Shown here: positions 8,227 through 16,010 of the stretch, piece after piece | Layout: each line of letters starts with the position of its first letter | Numbering within the stretch: the first letter of the stretch is position 1 | From: Nocardioides sp. LHD-245 | Lineage (GTDB): Bacteria > Actinomycetota > Actinomycetes > Propionibacteriales > Nocardioidaceae | Length of the DNA stretch: 64,000 nt | NCBI RefSeq assembly: GCF_030929495.1 | Contig: NZ_JAVFWN010000003.1 | Location: forward strand, 310,001-374,000 | Direction of reading: 5' to 3' | Notes under the pieces: model-generated | What the model was told of the DNA's origin: nothing | The model's database searches: none | The model's input: the letters and a program-made list of their open reading frames with translations, nothing else | Position numbers and translations under genes: made by a program

Positions 8227-11200
8227 TCATCCGATCGGTGTGGCGGTGACGATGAGGTTCTTCGTGTAGTGGAAGTTCCCGTTGCGGTACGTCACGCGGC
8301 CCGTGCAGGTGACGAGGGTGAGCTGGTGCTCGCCGGTGGTCGAGGTGGCGGTGCCGGTGAGTCCCTTGGTGCGGGGTTGGGTGGTGACGGTCTCGATGCG
8401 GTAGCGCAGCCGGGTGCCGTCGGCGGTGCGGACGGTGACGATCTGTCCGGGGCGGGCCCTGCGGAGCTTGCCGAAGGCGCCGGGGCGGTCGCCTCGGTCG
8501 GAGACGTGGCCGGCGATGACGGTGGAGCCGACCGACTCGCCGGGTGCGGCGGAGCCGGCGAGCCAACCGCCGCGGGCGGTGTCGGTGGGGATCACCATGT
8601 CCCGCTTGCGGATGCCGACGGTCTCGAGGCGGGCGTTCAACCCGATGCCGGGGATGGTGACCTTGACGGGTCGGATCCGGCGGCCGTGCACCGACGGGTC
8701 GGCGACGACCCCGGTGTAGCCGGTCTTGACGGTGACCTTGGCCGGCAGGGACGGGCGGTGGACCAGGGTGGTCGAGTCCGGTGAGCCGCACGACTGGGTG
8801 CTGGCGGTGTTGTCACCGTCGGCGCTGGTCGTGGCGACCCAGGTGTAGTGGCCGGGCCGGGTGACGGCGACCGGCGGGAGCGCCGTGGTGCCGTTGACGG
8901 GTGCGAAGGGCACGGTCGCGACGGCGTTGGCCGGCGTGCACATGCCGGGGCCGGCCTTCTTGGCGGGCCCGTAGAGGGTCGCCTTGCCGGTGATCGTCTT
9001 GCCGGTGATCGTCTTGCCGGTGACGCGGGTGGCGGGGTTGATGCCGGTGATGGTGACCGAGCCGGTGAGGGCCACGGGCTTGACGTTGCCGGTCTTGGTG
9101 ACCTTGAGGGTGGCCTTGTCGGGGGCGTGGACGGTGATGGTGGGTCCGCTCGTCGGGGCCGGCTTGGCCTGGACGGTGACCTCGACGGTGGCTTCGGTGC
9201 ACTGCACGGGAGCGGAGGTGTCGCAGACCTGGACGGTGTAGTCGTCCGCGCCGCTGAAGCCGGGGGTCGGGCTGTAGGTGATGGCTCCGGTGGTGGAGTC
9301 GATCGCGATGGTGCCGTGGTCGGGAGTGGTGACCGTGGTGGTCGCGGCCGGGTCGAGGGGCATGCCGGTGGTGGTGGCGTAGTCGTCGAGGCCGGTGGTG
9401 ACGGGGGTGTTGTACGCCGTGGTGATGGTGGCGCCGGTGGTGAAGATGTTGTCGACGGTCACGGTGACGGTCGCGGTGTCGCAGACCGGGGTCGGGTGCG
9501 AGGTGTCGCAGATCTCGTAGGCGTAGGTGTCCTCGCCGGAGAACCCGGCATCCGGGGTGTAGGTGATCGCGTCACCGTCGACGGTCGTGCTCCCGTGGGC
9601 CGGCGCCGACGAGACGGTCGGGTCGCCGAGGGGCTGGCCGGAGGCGGAGATGTCGTCGACCGTGACGTCGGTGGCGACCGCCGTTCCGACCGTGGTCGAG
9701 GCGGTGTCGTCACCAGCGGTCACGGTGTTGGCTCCGACCGTCACCCCCATCATCACGTCCGCGCACTGGATCGGTGCCGAGGTGTCGCAGACCTTGATCG
9801 TGTAGCTGTCTGCGCCCGAGTAGCCGGAGGCCGGGCTGTAGGTCACCGCACCGGTCGCCGGGTCGATCGTGATGACGCCGTGACCGGGAGCGGTCACCGA
9901 GGTCACCGACTCCGGGTCGAGGGGCCGGCCCGACGTGGTGACGTGGCCATCGAGGGGCGTGACGAGTGGCGTGTTCTGCGGTGTCTGCACGTCCGGTCCG
10001 GGGAGGAAGCCGTTGCGCACGGTGACGGTGACCGTGCCCGTGTCGCAGACCGGGGTCGGAGTGCTGGTGTCGCAGGCCTCGTAGTCGTAGGAGTCCTTGC
10101 CGGAGAATCCGGTGGCGGGGGTGTAGGTGATCCCGCCGGATCCGACACTCGTCGTCCCGTGCTCGGGTCCGGAGGTGACCGTCGGGTCGTCGAAGGCCTG
10201 GCCGGATGCGGACACGTCGTTGCCCGTGACGTCCGTGCTCACCGGGGTCACGACGTCGGTGGTCGCCGTGTCGTCCACGGCCGTGACCGTGTTCGCCTCG
10301 ACGGTGACGGCCACTGTGATCTCCGCGCACTCGACCGGATCGGCCGTGTCGCAGACCCGGACCCGGTAGGAGTCGCCGCCGCTGTAGCCGTCGTCGGGCG
10401 TGTAGGTGACCGCGCCGCTGGTGGCGTCGATCGACAGCGAGCCGTGGTCCGGCTCCTGCACCTGGGTGACCGCGGTCGGGTCGAGCGGCTTGCCCTGGGT
10501 GCTCGCGATGCCCGCGAGCGGGGCCGTCACCGGCTCGTTCTGCGGCGTGGTGACGCCGGGGCCGGCGGCGAAGACATTGGGGACCGTCACCGTGACCTCG
10601 GCGGAGTCGCAGACGTCGATGTGGAAGAAGGCGATGATCCCGATGAACTCGGCGCTCCCCTCCATGGTGACGCGGGTCTGGTAGACGTAGCGGTCCGTCC
10701 CCGAGAAGCCCGCCTGCGGGGTGTAGGTGATCCTCCCGTCGGGGCCGATGCTCGCCGTACCTCCGTCGGGCTGCACCGACACCGTCGTGACGGCCTCCAC
10801 GCCATCGATGCCGGTGTCGTTGGCGTGCACGTCGGTGGTCACCGGGGTCTGCAGGGTCGTCGTCGCCGTGTCGTCCTCGGCGGTGATGCCGACCGTGACC
10901 ATCATCAGGATGTCGTCGTTCGCCGGGTCGGACACGATCAGCCGATCGTTGTCGGGCGCGACGATCCAGGTCGGCGTGCGCGTGTCCCAGTGCTGGGCGA
11001 CGGTCTGGGCATAGCCGGAGCCGTTCGGCGTCAGTTGGAGCACCCGCTGGTTGTCGGTGTCGGCCACGAGGACCGCACCGTCCGGACGGACGGTCACCCC
11101 GATCGGTCCGCTGAGGCTCGTGGACACCACGCTCAGCGTGTAGTCCGGCCCGGACGGCGTCAGCTTCACGACCCGGTTGTCGCTCCGGTCGGCGACGAAG

Positions 11201-13941
11201 AGGTTGCCGTCGGCGTCGACGGCGATGCCGCGCGGACTGTTCAGGCCGGAGGCCACGAGCGAGGACGTGTACGTCCCACCGGACGGCGTGAGCCGGTGGA
11301 CGTGGCCGCTGGCGCGTTCGGTGAAGAACACGTTGCCGTCGGCATCGACCGCGACGCCGGCGGGGCGCTGGAGGTTCTGGGCGAGGACGGTCCTGGTCGT
11401 GTAGTTGAAGTCGTCCTCCGACCAGGTGAGCTTCACGATCTCGTGCTCGCCCTCGTCGGCGTAGTAGACGTTGCCCTGCGCGTCCGCGGCGATGCCCTGC
11501 GGGTCCAGGTCCTGGCCGCCGTCGATCGGCGACGGTCCGGCGCCCGGCGCCCAGGCGTTCACCTGGGCCCCGGCCGCGTCGGAGATGAAGATGAAGTTCC
11601 GCGGGTCGATCGCGACCCCGGTCGGCTCGGTGAAGTCGTCGTCGCTGACGAGGAAGTCGTAGCCGTACTCCTTCGACGGGAGGTCGCCGCAGCCGTCGGA
11701 CGTGGTGACCGTGACGGTCACCCGTGCGACCGCGCAGACCAGCCCGTCCTCGTCCAACGCCCGGTAGTCGTAGTGGTCCGTGCCCGAGAAGCCCGGGGTC
11801 GGCCGGTAGGTGATCGTGTGGTCGTCGTTGACGGTCGCGGTGCCGTGCGCGGGCGCGCCGACCACGCTGATGTCGTCGAGCACGGAGTTGGTGACGTCAT
11901 TGGCCCGCACGTCGGTGGTGACCGAGCCGTTGGCCCCGACGGTGGCCGAGTCGTCCTGCGCGTCCACCGACAGCGGGCCGAACTCCCAGAGCTTCTCGAA
12001 GTCGGCGACGAAGACCTCGTCGTCGTCGGTGACGACGAGGTTGTAGGCGTGGTTCGCTCCCCAGGGCGCGTAGAGCTGCTTCGGGGCGTAGCCGGCGCCG
12101 GAGGGGGCCGCCGTCCAGACGCCGGGGTCCTCGGTGCTGCTGATCCAGAGCGTGCCGGTGCTGTCGACGGCGACGCCCTGGCCGCTGCCGAGGCCGGTGA
12201 CGGCGTCGGTCTGCGTGGTGCCGTCGAGCTTCACCACGCGCGTGTAGCTGGCGACGTAGACCGCGCCGTCGTCGTCGACCGTCACCTGGTGCGGGACCTC
12301 GAGGCCGCCGATCACCTGGGTCTGGGCCATGCCCGCCCCGGACATCCGCACCACGCCGCCGGAGCCGAACGAGGTGGCGTTGATGCTCACGTAGACGTCG
12401 CCGTTCGGAGCCACGTCGATGCCGCCGAGGCCGTTGAGGAGGCCGCCGCTGTAGGTGTTGGCGACCGTGTACGTCGAGCCGGACGGGGTCAGCTCGAGCA
12501 CCTCATCCGGGTAGCGCACCACCCACAGCGTGCCGTCGGAGTCGTCGAGCGCGATCGAGGTGACGTTGCCGATGCCGGGGATGACCACCGATCGGCTGTA
12601 GCCCGACCCGGACGGGGTCAGCTTCACGATCTCGCCGTTCTCGGAGTCGGTGACGAAGATGCCGCCGTCGGCGTCGACGTCGAAGTAGGTGGGGTAGTCG
12701 GTGCCGGTCTCGATCGGGAGCCGGGTCAGCGGACCGGTGCTGCCGACCGGGCCGCAGGCGTTGTCCTGGCCGACGGTGACGGTCACGGTCGCGGTCGCGC
12801 AGACGCTCGCGGGGTCGGCGGAGTCGCGGACGGCGTACCGGTAGCTGTCGGTGCCGGAGAAGCCGGCGTCCGGAGTGTAGGTGACGGTGCCGTTGGGGTT
12901 GACCGTCACGCTGCCGTGGGCCGGGTTCTCGGCGATGGTCGGGTCGGCGAGGTCGGTGCCGTCGCCGGAGTCGTTGGTGAGCACGTCGGTGGTGACGGCG
13001 TCGCCGGAGGTCGTCGTCGCGGTGTCGGCGACGGCGTCGACCGCGACGGGGGTCAGCTTGACCACCCGGCCGTTGCCGGTGTCAGCGACATAGATGCCGC
13101 CGTCGGTGTCGACCGTGACGTCCTGGGGCTGGTCGAGGCCCTCGGCCGGCAGGGTCGTCTGGTCCTCGAGCGCCGCGCCGATCCGGACCAGCCGGTCGTT
13201 GCCGGTGTCCGCCACGACGATCGGCGGCGTCGCGCCGGACGTGTCGAGGTCGAGCCCGCCGGGGGACGACAGCCCCGCCGTCGGGAGCGGGGTGCCCGCG
13301 GTGTTGCCCGGGATGTTCAGCGCGCGCACCGTGTCGCCCATGGTGAAGAACAGGGTGTTGCCGGCCACGGAGACGCCGTGGACCTGGGTCGGCAGCGGGA
13401 GCGACTCCACCCCGGAGGGGGTGTAGCCGCCAGGCCCCGGCGTCAGCTTGGTGATCCGCTGGCTGACGGTGTCGCCGACGAAGACCGTGCCCGACGGGTC
13501 GACGTCCAGCGCCCCCAGCCCGCCGCCGAGGCCCCAGGCCACGTTCTCCGCGGTGTAGGCGCCGCCCGAGGGGACGAACCTCTCCACGTTGCCGTTGGGC
13601 CGGTCGGCGACGTAGATCGTGCCGTCGGTCCCCACCGCGAGCGCGTACGGCGCGTAAGTGCCCTCCGCGGTGGTCCGGGTGTAGCTCCCACCCGAGGGCG
13701 TCAGCTTGTCGACCTGGTCGCCGTTGCCGACGTAGACCACGCCGTCGGCGGCGACGTCGATGGCACGCGGCGTGGTCAGGCCGGTGGCGATGGTCGACTG
13801 GCGATAGCCGGCCGCCGTCAGCGTGTCGCAGCCCACGGTGGCCGCCTGGGCGGCGGGCGCCAGCGTCGTGCCGAGGCCGGTGATCACCAGCGCGCCGCTG
13901 ACGGCGAGCGCCGCGGAGAGTGCGATCCGGGGGAGCTTCAT
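8227..13941 (-). CDS. Giant exported NHL-propeller/Ig-stalk protein with C-terminal sortase domain (copy 2)
   Basis: 1904 residues from the ATG at 13941, which opens a signal peptide (MKLPRIALSA, cleavage near AQA-A at 33/34). Approximate order: propeller 35-297, Ig-like 298-390, propeller 394-655, Ig-like 655-745, propeller 747-1015, six Ig-like modules 1015-1592, adhesin-like domain (HYTWVATTSADG), and sortase. The sortase has His1812 in VIAGHVSDRG and Cys1879 in TLVTCTG, 67 residues apart exactly as in copy 1. It is 276 residues longer than copy 1, which three extra Ig-like modules explain. The lipoprotein 2 stop lies 8 bases upstream. The long opposite-strand frame over this gene is a GC-rich shadow. 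No membrane anchor or sorting motif is evident in the protein itself. Confidence 0.88.
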   Translation of the reverse strand: MKLPRIALSAALAVSGALVITGLGTTLAPAAQAATVGCDTLTAAGYRQSTIATGLTTPRAIDVAADGVVYVGNGDQVDKLTPSGGSYTRTTAEGTYAPYALAVGTDGTIYVADRPNGNVERFVPSGGAYTAENVAWGLGGGLGALDVDPSGTVFVGDTVSQRITKLTPGPGGYTPSGVESLPLPTQVHGVSVAGNTLFFTMGDTVRALNIPGNTAGTPLPTAGLSSPGGLDLDTSGATPPIVVADTGNDRLVRIGAALEDQTTLPAEGLDQPQDVTVDTDGGIYVADTGNGRVVKLTPVAVDAVADTATTTSGDAVTTDVLTNDSGDGTDLADPTIAENPAHGSVTVNPNGTVTYTPDAGFSGTDSYRYAVRDSADPASVCATATVTVTVGQDNACGPVGSTGPLTRLPIETGTDYPTYFDVDADGGIFVTDSENGEIVKLTPSGSGYSRSVVIPGIGNVTSIALDDSDGTLWVVRYPDEVLELTPSGSTYTVANTYSGGLLNGLGGIDVAPNGDVYVSINATSFGSGGVVRMSGAGMAQTQVIGGLEVPHQVTVDDDGAVYVASYTRVVKLDGTTQTDAVTGLGSGQGVAVDSTGTLWISSTEDPGVWTAAPSGAGYAPKQLYAPWGANHAYNLVVTDDDEVFVADFEKLWEFGPLSVDAQDDSATVGANGSVTTDVRANDVTNSVLDDISVVGAPAHGTATVNDDHTITYRPTPGFSGTDHYDYRALDEDGLVCAVARVTVTVTTSDGCGDLPSKEYGYDFLVSDDDFTEPTGVAIDPRNFIFISDAAGAQVNAWAPGAGPSPIDGGQDLDPQGIAADAQGNVYYADEGEHEIVKLTWSEDDFNYTTRTVLAQNLQRPAGVAVDADGNVFFTERASGHVHRLTPSGGTYTSSLVASGLNSPRGIAVDADGNLFVADRSDNRVVKLTPSGPDYTLSVVSTSLSGPIGVTVRPDGAVLVADTDNQRVLQLTPNGSGYAQTVAQHWDTRTPTWIVAPDNDRLIVSDPANDDILMMVTVGITAEDDTATTTLQTPVTTDVHANDTGIDGVEAVTTVSVQPDGGTASIGPDGRITYTPQAGFSGTDRYVYQTRVTMEGSAEFIGIIAFFHIDVCDSAEVTVTVPNVFAAGPGVTTPQNEPVTAPLAGIASTQGKPLDPTAVTQVQEPDHGSLSIDATSGAVTYTPDDGYSGGDSYRVRVCDTADPVECAEITVAVTVEANTVTAVDDTATTDVVTPVSTDVTGNDVSASGQAFDDPTVTSGPEHGTTSVGSGGITYTPATGFSGKDSYDYEACDTSTPTPVCDTGTVTVTVRNGFLPGPDVQTPQNTPLVTPLDGHVTTSGRPLDPESVTSVTAPGHGVITIDPATGAVTYSPASGYSGADSYTIKVCDTSAPIQCADVMMGVTVGANTVTAGDDTASTTVGTAVATDVTVDDISASGQPLGDPTVSSAPAHGSTTVDGDAITYTPDAGFSGEDTYAYEICDTSHPTPVCDTATVTVTVDNIFTTGATITTAYNTPVTTGLDDYATTTGMPLDPAATTTVTTPDHGTIAIDSTTGAITYSPTPGFSGADDYTVQVCDTSAPVQCTEATVEVTVQAKPAPTSGPTITVHAPDKATLKVTKTGNVKPVALTGSVTITGINPATRVTGKTITGKTITGKATLYGPAKKAGPGMCTPANAVATVPFAPVNGTTALPPVAVTRPGHYTWVATTSADGDNTASTQSCGSPDSTTLVHRPSLPAKVTVKTGYTGVVADPSVHGRRIRPVKVTIPGIGLNARLETVGIRKRDMVIPTDTARGGWLAGSAAPGESVGSTVIAGHVSDRGDRPGAFGKLRRARPGQIVTVRTADGTRLRYRIETVTTQPRTKGLTGTATSTTGEHQLTLVTCTGRVTYRNGNFHYTKNLIVTATPIG
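8983..9024. repeat. 15-bp tandem repeat inside giant gene 2
   Basis: The unit CTTGCCGGTGATCGT occurs twice (8983-8997 and 8998-9012), followed by a 12-base partial copy. It encodes a tripled GKTIT/GK stretch just before ATLYGP. Copy 1 lacks it (TTAGTATLYGP), so this is recent slippage. Confidence 0.85.
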
Positions 13942-13949
13942 GGGAGGCC

Positions 13950-14453
13950 TCACTTCGCGGCGTTGACGGCGTTGACGGCGCGGACGACGCAGAGCGTCCC
14001 CGCGGGTGCATCGAAATCGCGTTCGGCGATCCAGTCGCCGGTCTCGCCCGGGCCGACCGTGACGGAGGTCGCGGCCGAGTCGACGCTCCGTCCCTGCGGG
14101 TCGGTGAAGAGCACCAGGACCGAGAAGGCCTGCTCCTCGGTCCCGGTGTTCTCGGCGGTGCCCTCGGCTCGCCAGCCCTCGGTCGTCGCCTCGCACCCGG
14201 TCTGTGTGACGTGCTCGTAGAGGTCCGGGTCGTTGTCCAGCGCCGCACCATCCGGCAGCTCGTGCTGGACGCCGACGAAGTCGGGCGCGGGGCGCTCCGC
14301 GGGCTTCGCGCGGGCCTCCGCCTCGGCCTCATGGTCGGGCGACCCGCCCGAGCATGCGGAGAGGGCCAGCAGGACCGCTGTCGCGGCGCAGGCTGCCGCC
14401 GGCCGCCCGGAGGAGGGCAGGCTGAAGGGGGCAGGGATGCGGGGAGCACGCAT
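13950..14453 (-). CDS. Lipoprotein partner of giant sortase protein (copy 2)
   Basis: 167 residues from the ATG at 14453. The signal peptide ends in LSAC, a good lipobox, followed by a short charged linker. The C-terminal domain matches lipoprotein 1: FVGVQHELP, DLYEHVTQTGCEA, FSVLVLFTDPQGRSVDSAATSV, then a terminal CVVRAV. The first residues MRAPR and the DNA upstream are also conserved between the copies. It is followed after 8 bases by giant gene 2, repeating the gene order of the other unit. Its strict pairing with a sortase-bearing protein suggests a membrane tether or assembly factor (inference). Confidence 0.8.
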   Translation of the reverse strand: MRAPRIPAPFSLPSSGRPAAACAATAVLLALSACSGGSPDHEAEAEARAKPAERPAPDFVGVQHELPDGAALDNDPDLYEHVTQTGCEATTEGWRAEGTAENTGTEEQAFSVLVLFTDPQGRSVDSAATSVTVGPGETGDWIAERDFDAPAGTLCVVRAVNAVNAAK

Positions 14454-14534
14454 GGTGGGGAGCAACTTTCGGTCCGCGGTGCGGACGATGCGCACCGGCA
14501 CACCCAGCGAACCCCCACCATTGCTCGGGTGACA

Positions 14535-16010
14535 ATGCTCCGTCCCGGATGTCGCCCGCCGGGTCACCCGCTCCTGGCCGTCATCGCCCTGCTGGCCGCC
14601 GTCGAGGTCGCCAGCGGTGTCATCCAGGGCTACTACGGCCCGATCATGGTCGACATCGCCCACGACCTCGACGTCCGGTACGCCGACCTCAACTGGCTCG
14701 AGGCGTCCCAGCTGATCTTCTCGGCGCTGGTCGTGCCCCCGCTGGCCCGCCTCGGCGACCTGGTCGGCCACCGTCGGGTGCTGATCATCGCGACGGCGGT
14801 GACCGCCGCCGCGACCTGGGGGATCGCGTTCGCGCCGAGCTTCCCGCTGATGCTGGTGGCCTGGACGCTGCAGGGCATCTACGTCGTGTGGCTGCCGATC
14901 GAGGTGGCGGTGATCCACCGCCGGACCGCCGGACGCGACGACCAGGGCCGGCTCACCCGCCGGGTGGCCGCGATCCTGGTCGCGACGCTGGAGGTGGCGA
15001 TCATCGTCGCCGCGATCCTCGCCGGGCAGCTGGCGGACCGGGTCTCGGTGACCACCATGCTGATCCTGCCCGCGGTCGTGGTGACCGTGTGCCTTCCGCT
15101 GCTCGCGCTCCTCGAGGACGTCCCCGGCGAGGCCGGCGGCCGCTTCGACTGGGGTGGACTGGGCCTGATGACCCTGGCCGTCCTGGCCGTCCTCGGCGGT
15201 CTGGTCCTGATCCGGGTCGACGGGGCGACCTCGGTCCCCGCGTGGCTGCTGGTCGTCGCGGGCCTGGCCCTGCTCGTGCCGTGGTGGCGCTACGAGGCCG
15301 CCCACCCCGACCCAATGGTCGACGTCCGGTTGCTCGCCCACCCGGCCCAGTGGAGCGTGCAGGCCACGGCCTTCCTCGTCGGCATGTCGCTGCTCGGTGC
15401 CCAGGTGCCGCTGTCGACGTACTTCCGCAGCGACCCGGACGTGCACGGCTACGGCTTCGGCCTCACCGCCGCCGAGGGCTCGGCACGGATCGCGCTCTAC
15501 GTCGCCTGCCTGGCGGTGGGCGCTCTGTCGCTCGGTCCGGTCAGCCGGCTGCTGGGCGCGCGTCGCGCGATGGTGACCGGATGCGTCGTCTACGCCGTCG
15601 GATACGCCGCGTGGCTGCCGCTGCACGGCAGCCCGGGCGCGGTCTGGGGTGTGATGGCGGTGATCGGTCTCGGGACGGGAGGCCTGATCGCGGCGATCCC
15701 GGCGGCCGCGGCCGCCGTGGCGCCGCCGGGGCGGGTCGGCTCGGCGACAGGGCTCACCAACGCGGCCAAGACCGTCGGCGGCGGCATCGCCTCGTCGATC
15801 TTCGCGATCTGCCTGGCGCGCACCGGGACGCTGGAGGTGAGCGGCGGCAGTCTCGGGGGCTACTACGCCGTCTGGTCGATCTGCGCGGCCTCGGGGCTGC
15901 TGGCCGCCGCGGTGCTGGCCCTCACGACGCGGAGGGCCGCGGTGCCGGTCAGCGCCGGGCCAGCAGATCCAGCTCGATCGCCTTCTGGACGACCGCCTCA
16001 CGGGAGTTGA
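14535..16010 (+). CDS. MFS transporter (drug-efflux type)
   Basis: 491 residues with many hydrophobic helices. The N-terminal block is VIALLAAVEVASGVIQGYYGPIMVDIAHDL, with LARLGDLVGHRRVL as the MFS A-like loop motif between helices 2 and 3; the length is in the range of 12-14 helix efflux proteins. The ATG at 14535 is used; a GTG at 14529 is an alternative. The gene is divergent from lipoprotein 2 (82 bases between start codons), and its first codons cover a GTCGCC-N6-GTCACC motif. Its last 62 bases overlap the end of the convergent LuxR-type gene. Substrate unknown. Confidence 0.8.
   Translation: MLRPGCRPPGHPLLAVIALLAAVEVASGVIQGYYGPIMVDIAHDLDVRYADLNWLEASQLIFSALVVPPLARLGDLVGHRRVLIIATAVTAAATWGIAFAPSFPLMLVAWTLQGIYVVWLPIEVAVIHRRTAGRDDQGRLTRRVAAILVATLEVAIIVAAILAGQLADRVSVTTMLILPAVVVTVCLPLLALLEDVPGEAGGRFDWGGLGLMTLAVLAVLGGLVLIRVDGATSVPAWLLVVAGLALLVPWWRYEAAHPDPMVDVRLLAHPAQWSVQATAFLVGMSLLGAQVPLSTYFRSDPDVHGYGFGLTAAEGSARIALYVACLAVGALSLGPVSRLLGARRAMVTGCVVYAVGYAAWLPLHGSPGAVWGVMAVIGLGTGGLIAAIPAAAAAVAPPGRVGSATGLTNAAKTVGGGIASSIFAICLARTGTLEVSGGSLGGYYAVWSICAASGLLAAAVLALTTRRAAVPVSAGPADPARSPSGRPPHGS
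14551..14568. promoter_or_regulatory. GTCGCC-N6-GTCACC motif, copy 3
   Basis: Same layout as the motifs at 2581 and 8172. Its distance from the lipoprotein 2 start equals that of copy 2 from the lipoprotein 1 start. It lies inside the first codons of the divergent MFS gene, so a bound protein could affect both directions. Confidence 0.5.

Noticed and set aside
8848..14220. A 1790-codon open frame on the plus strand opposite giant gene 2
   Set aside because: Its translation is low-complexity Gly/Arg/Asp/Val text typical of antisense GC-rich DNA; the minus frame has a signal peptide, clear domains and a catalytic motif.
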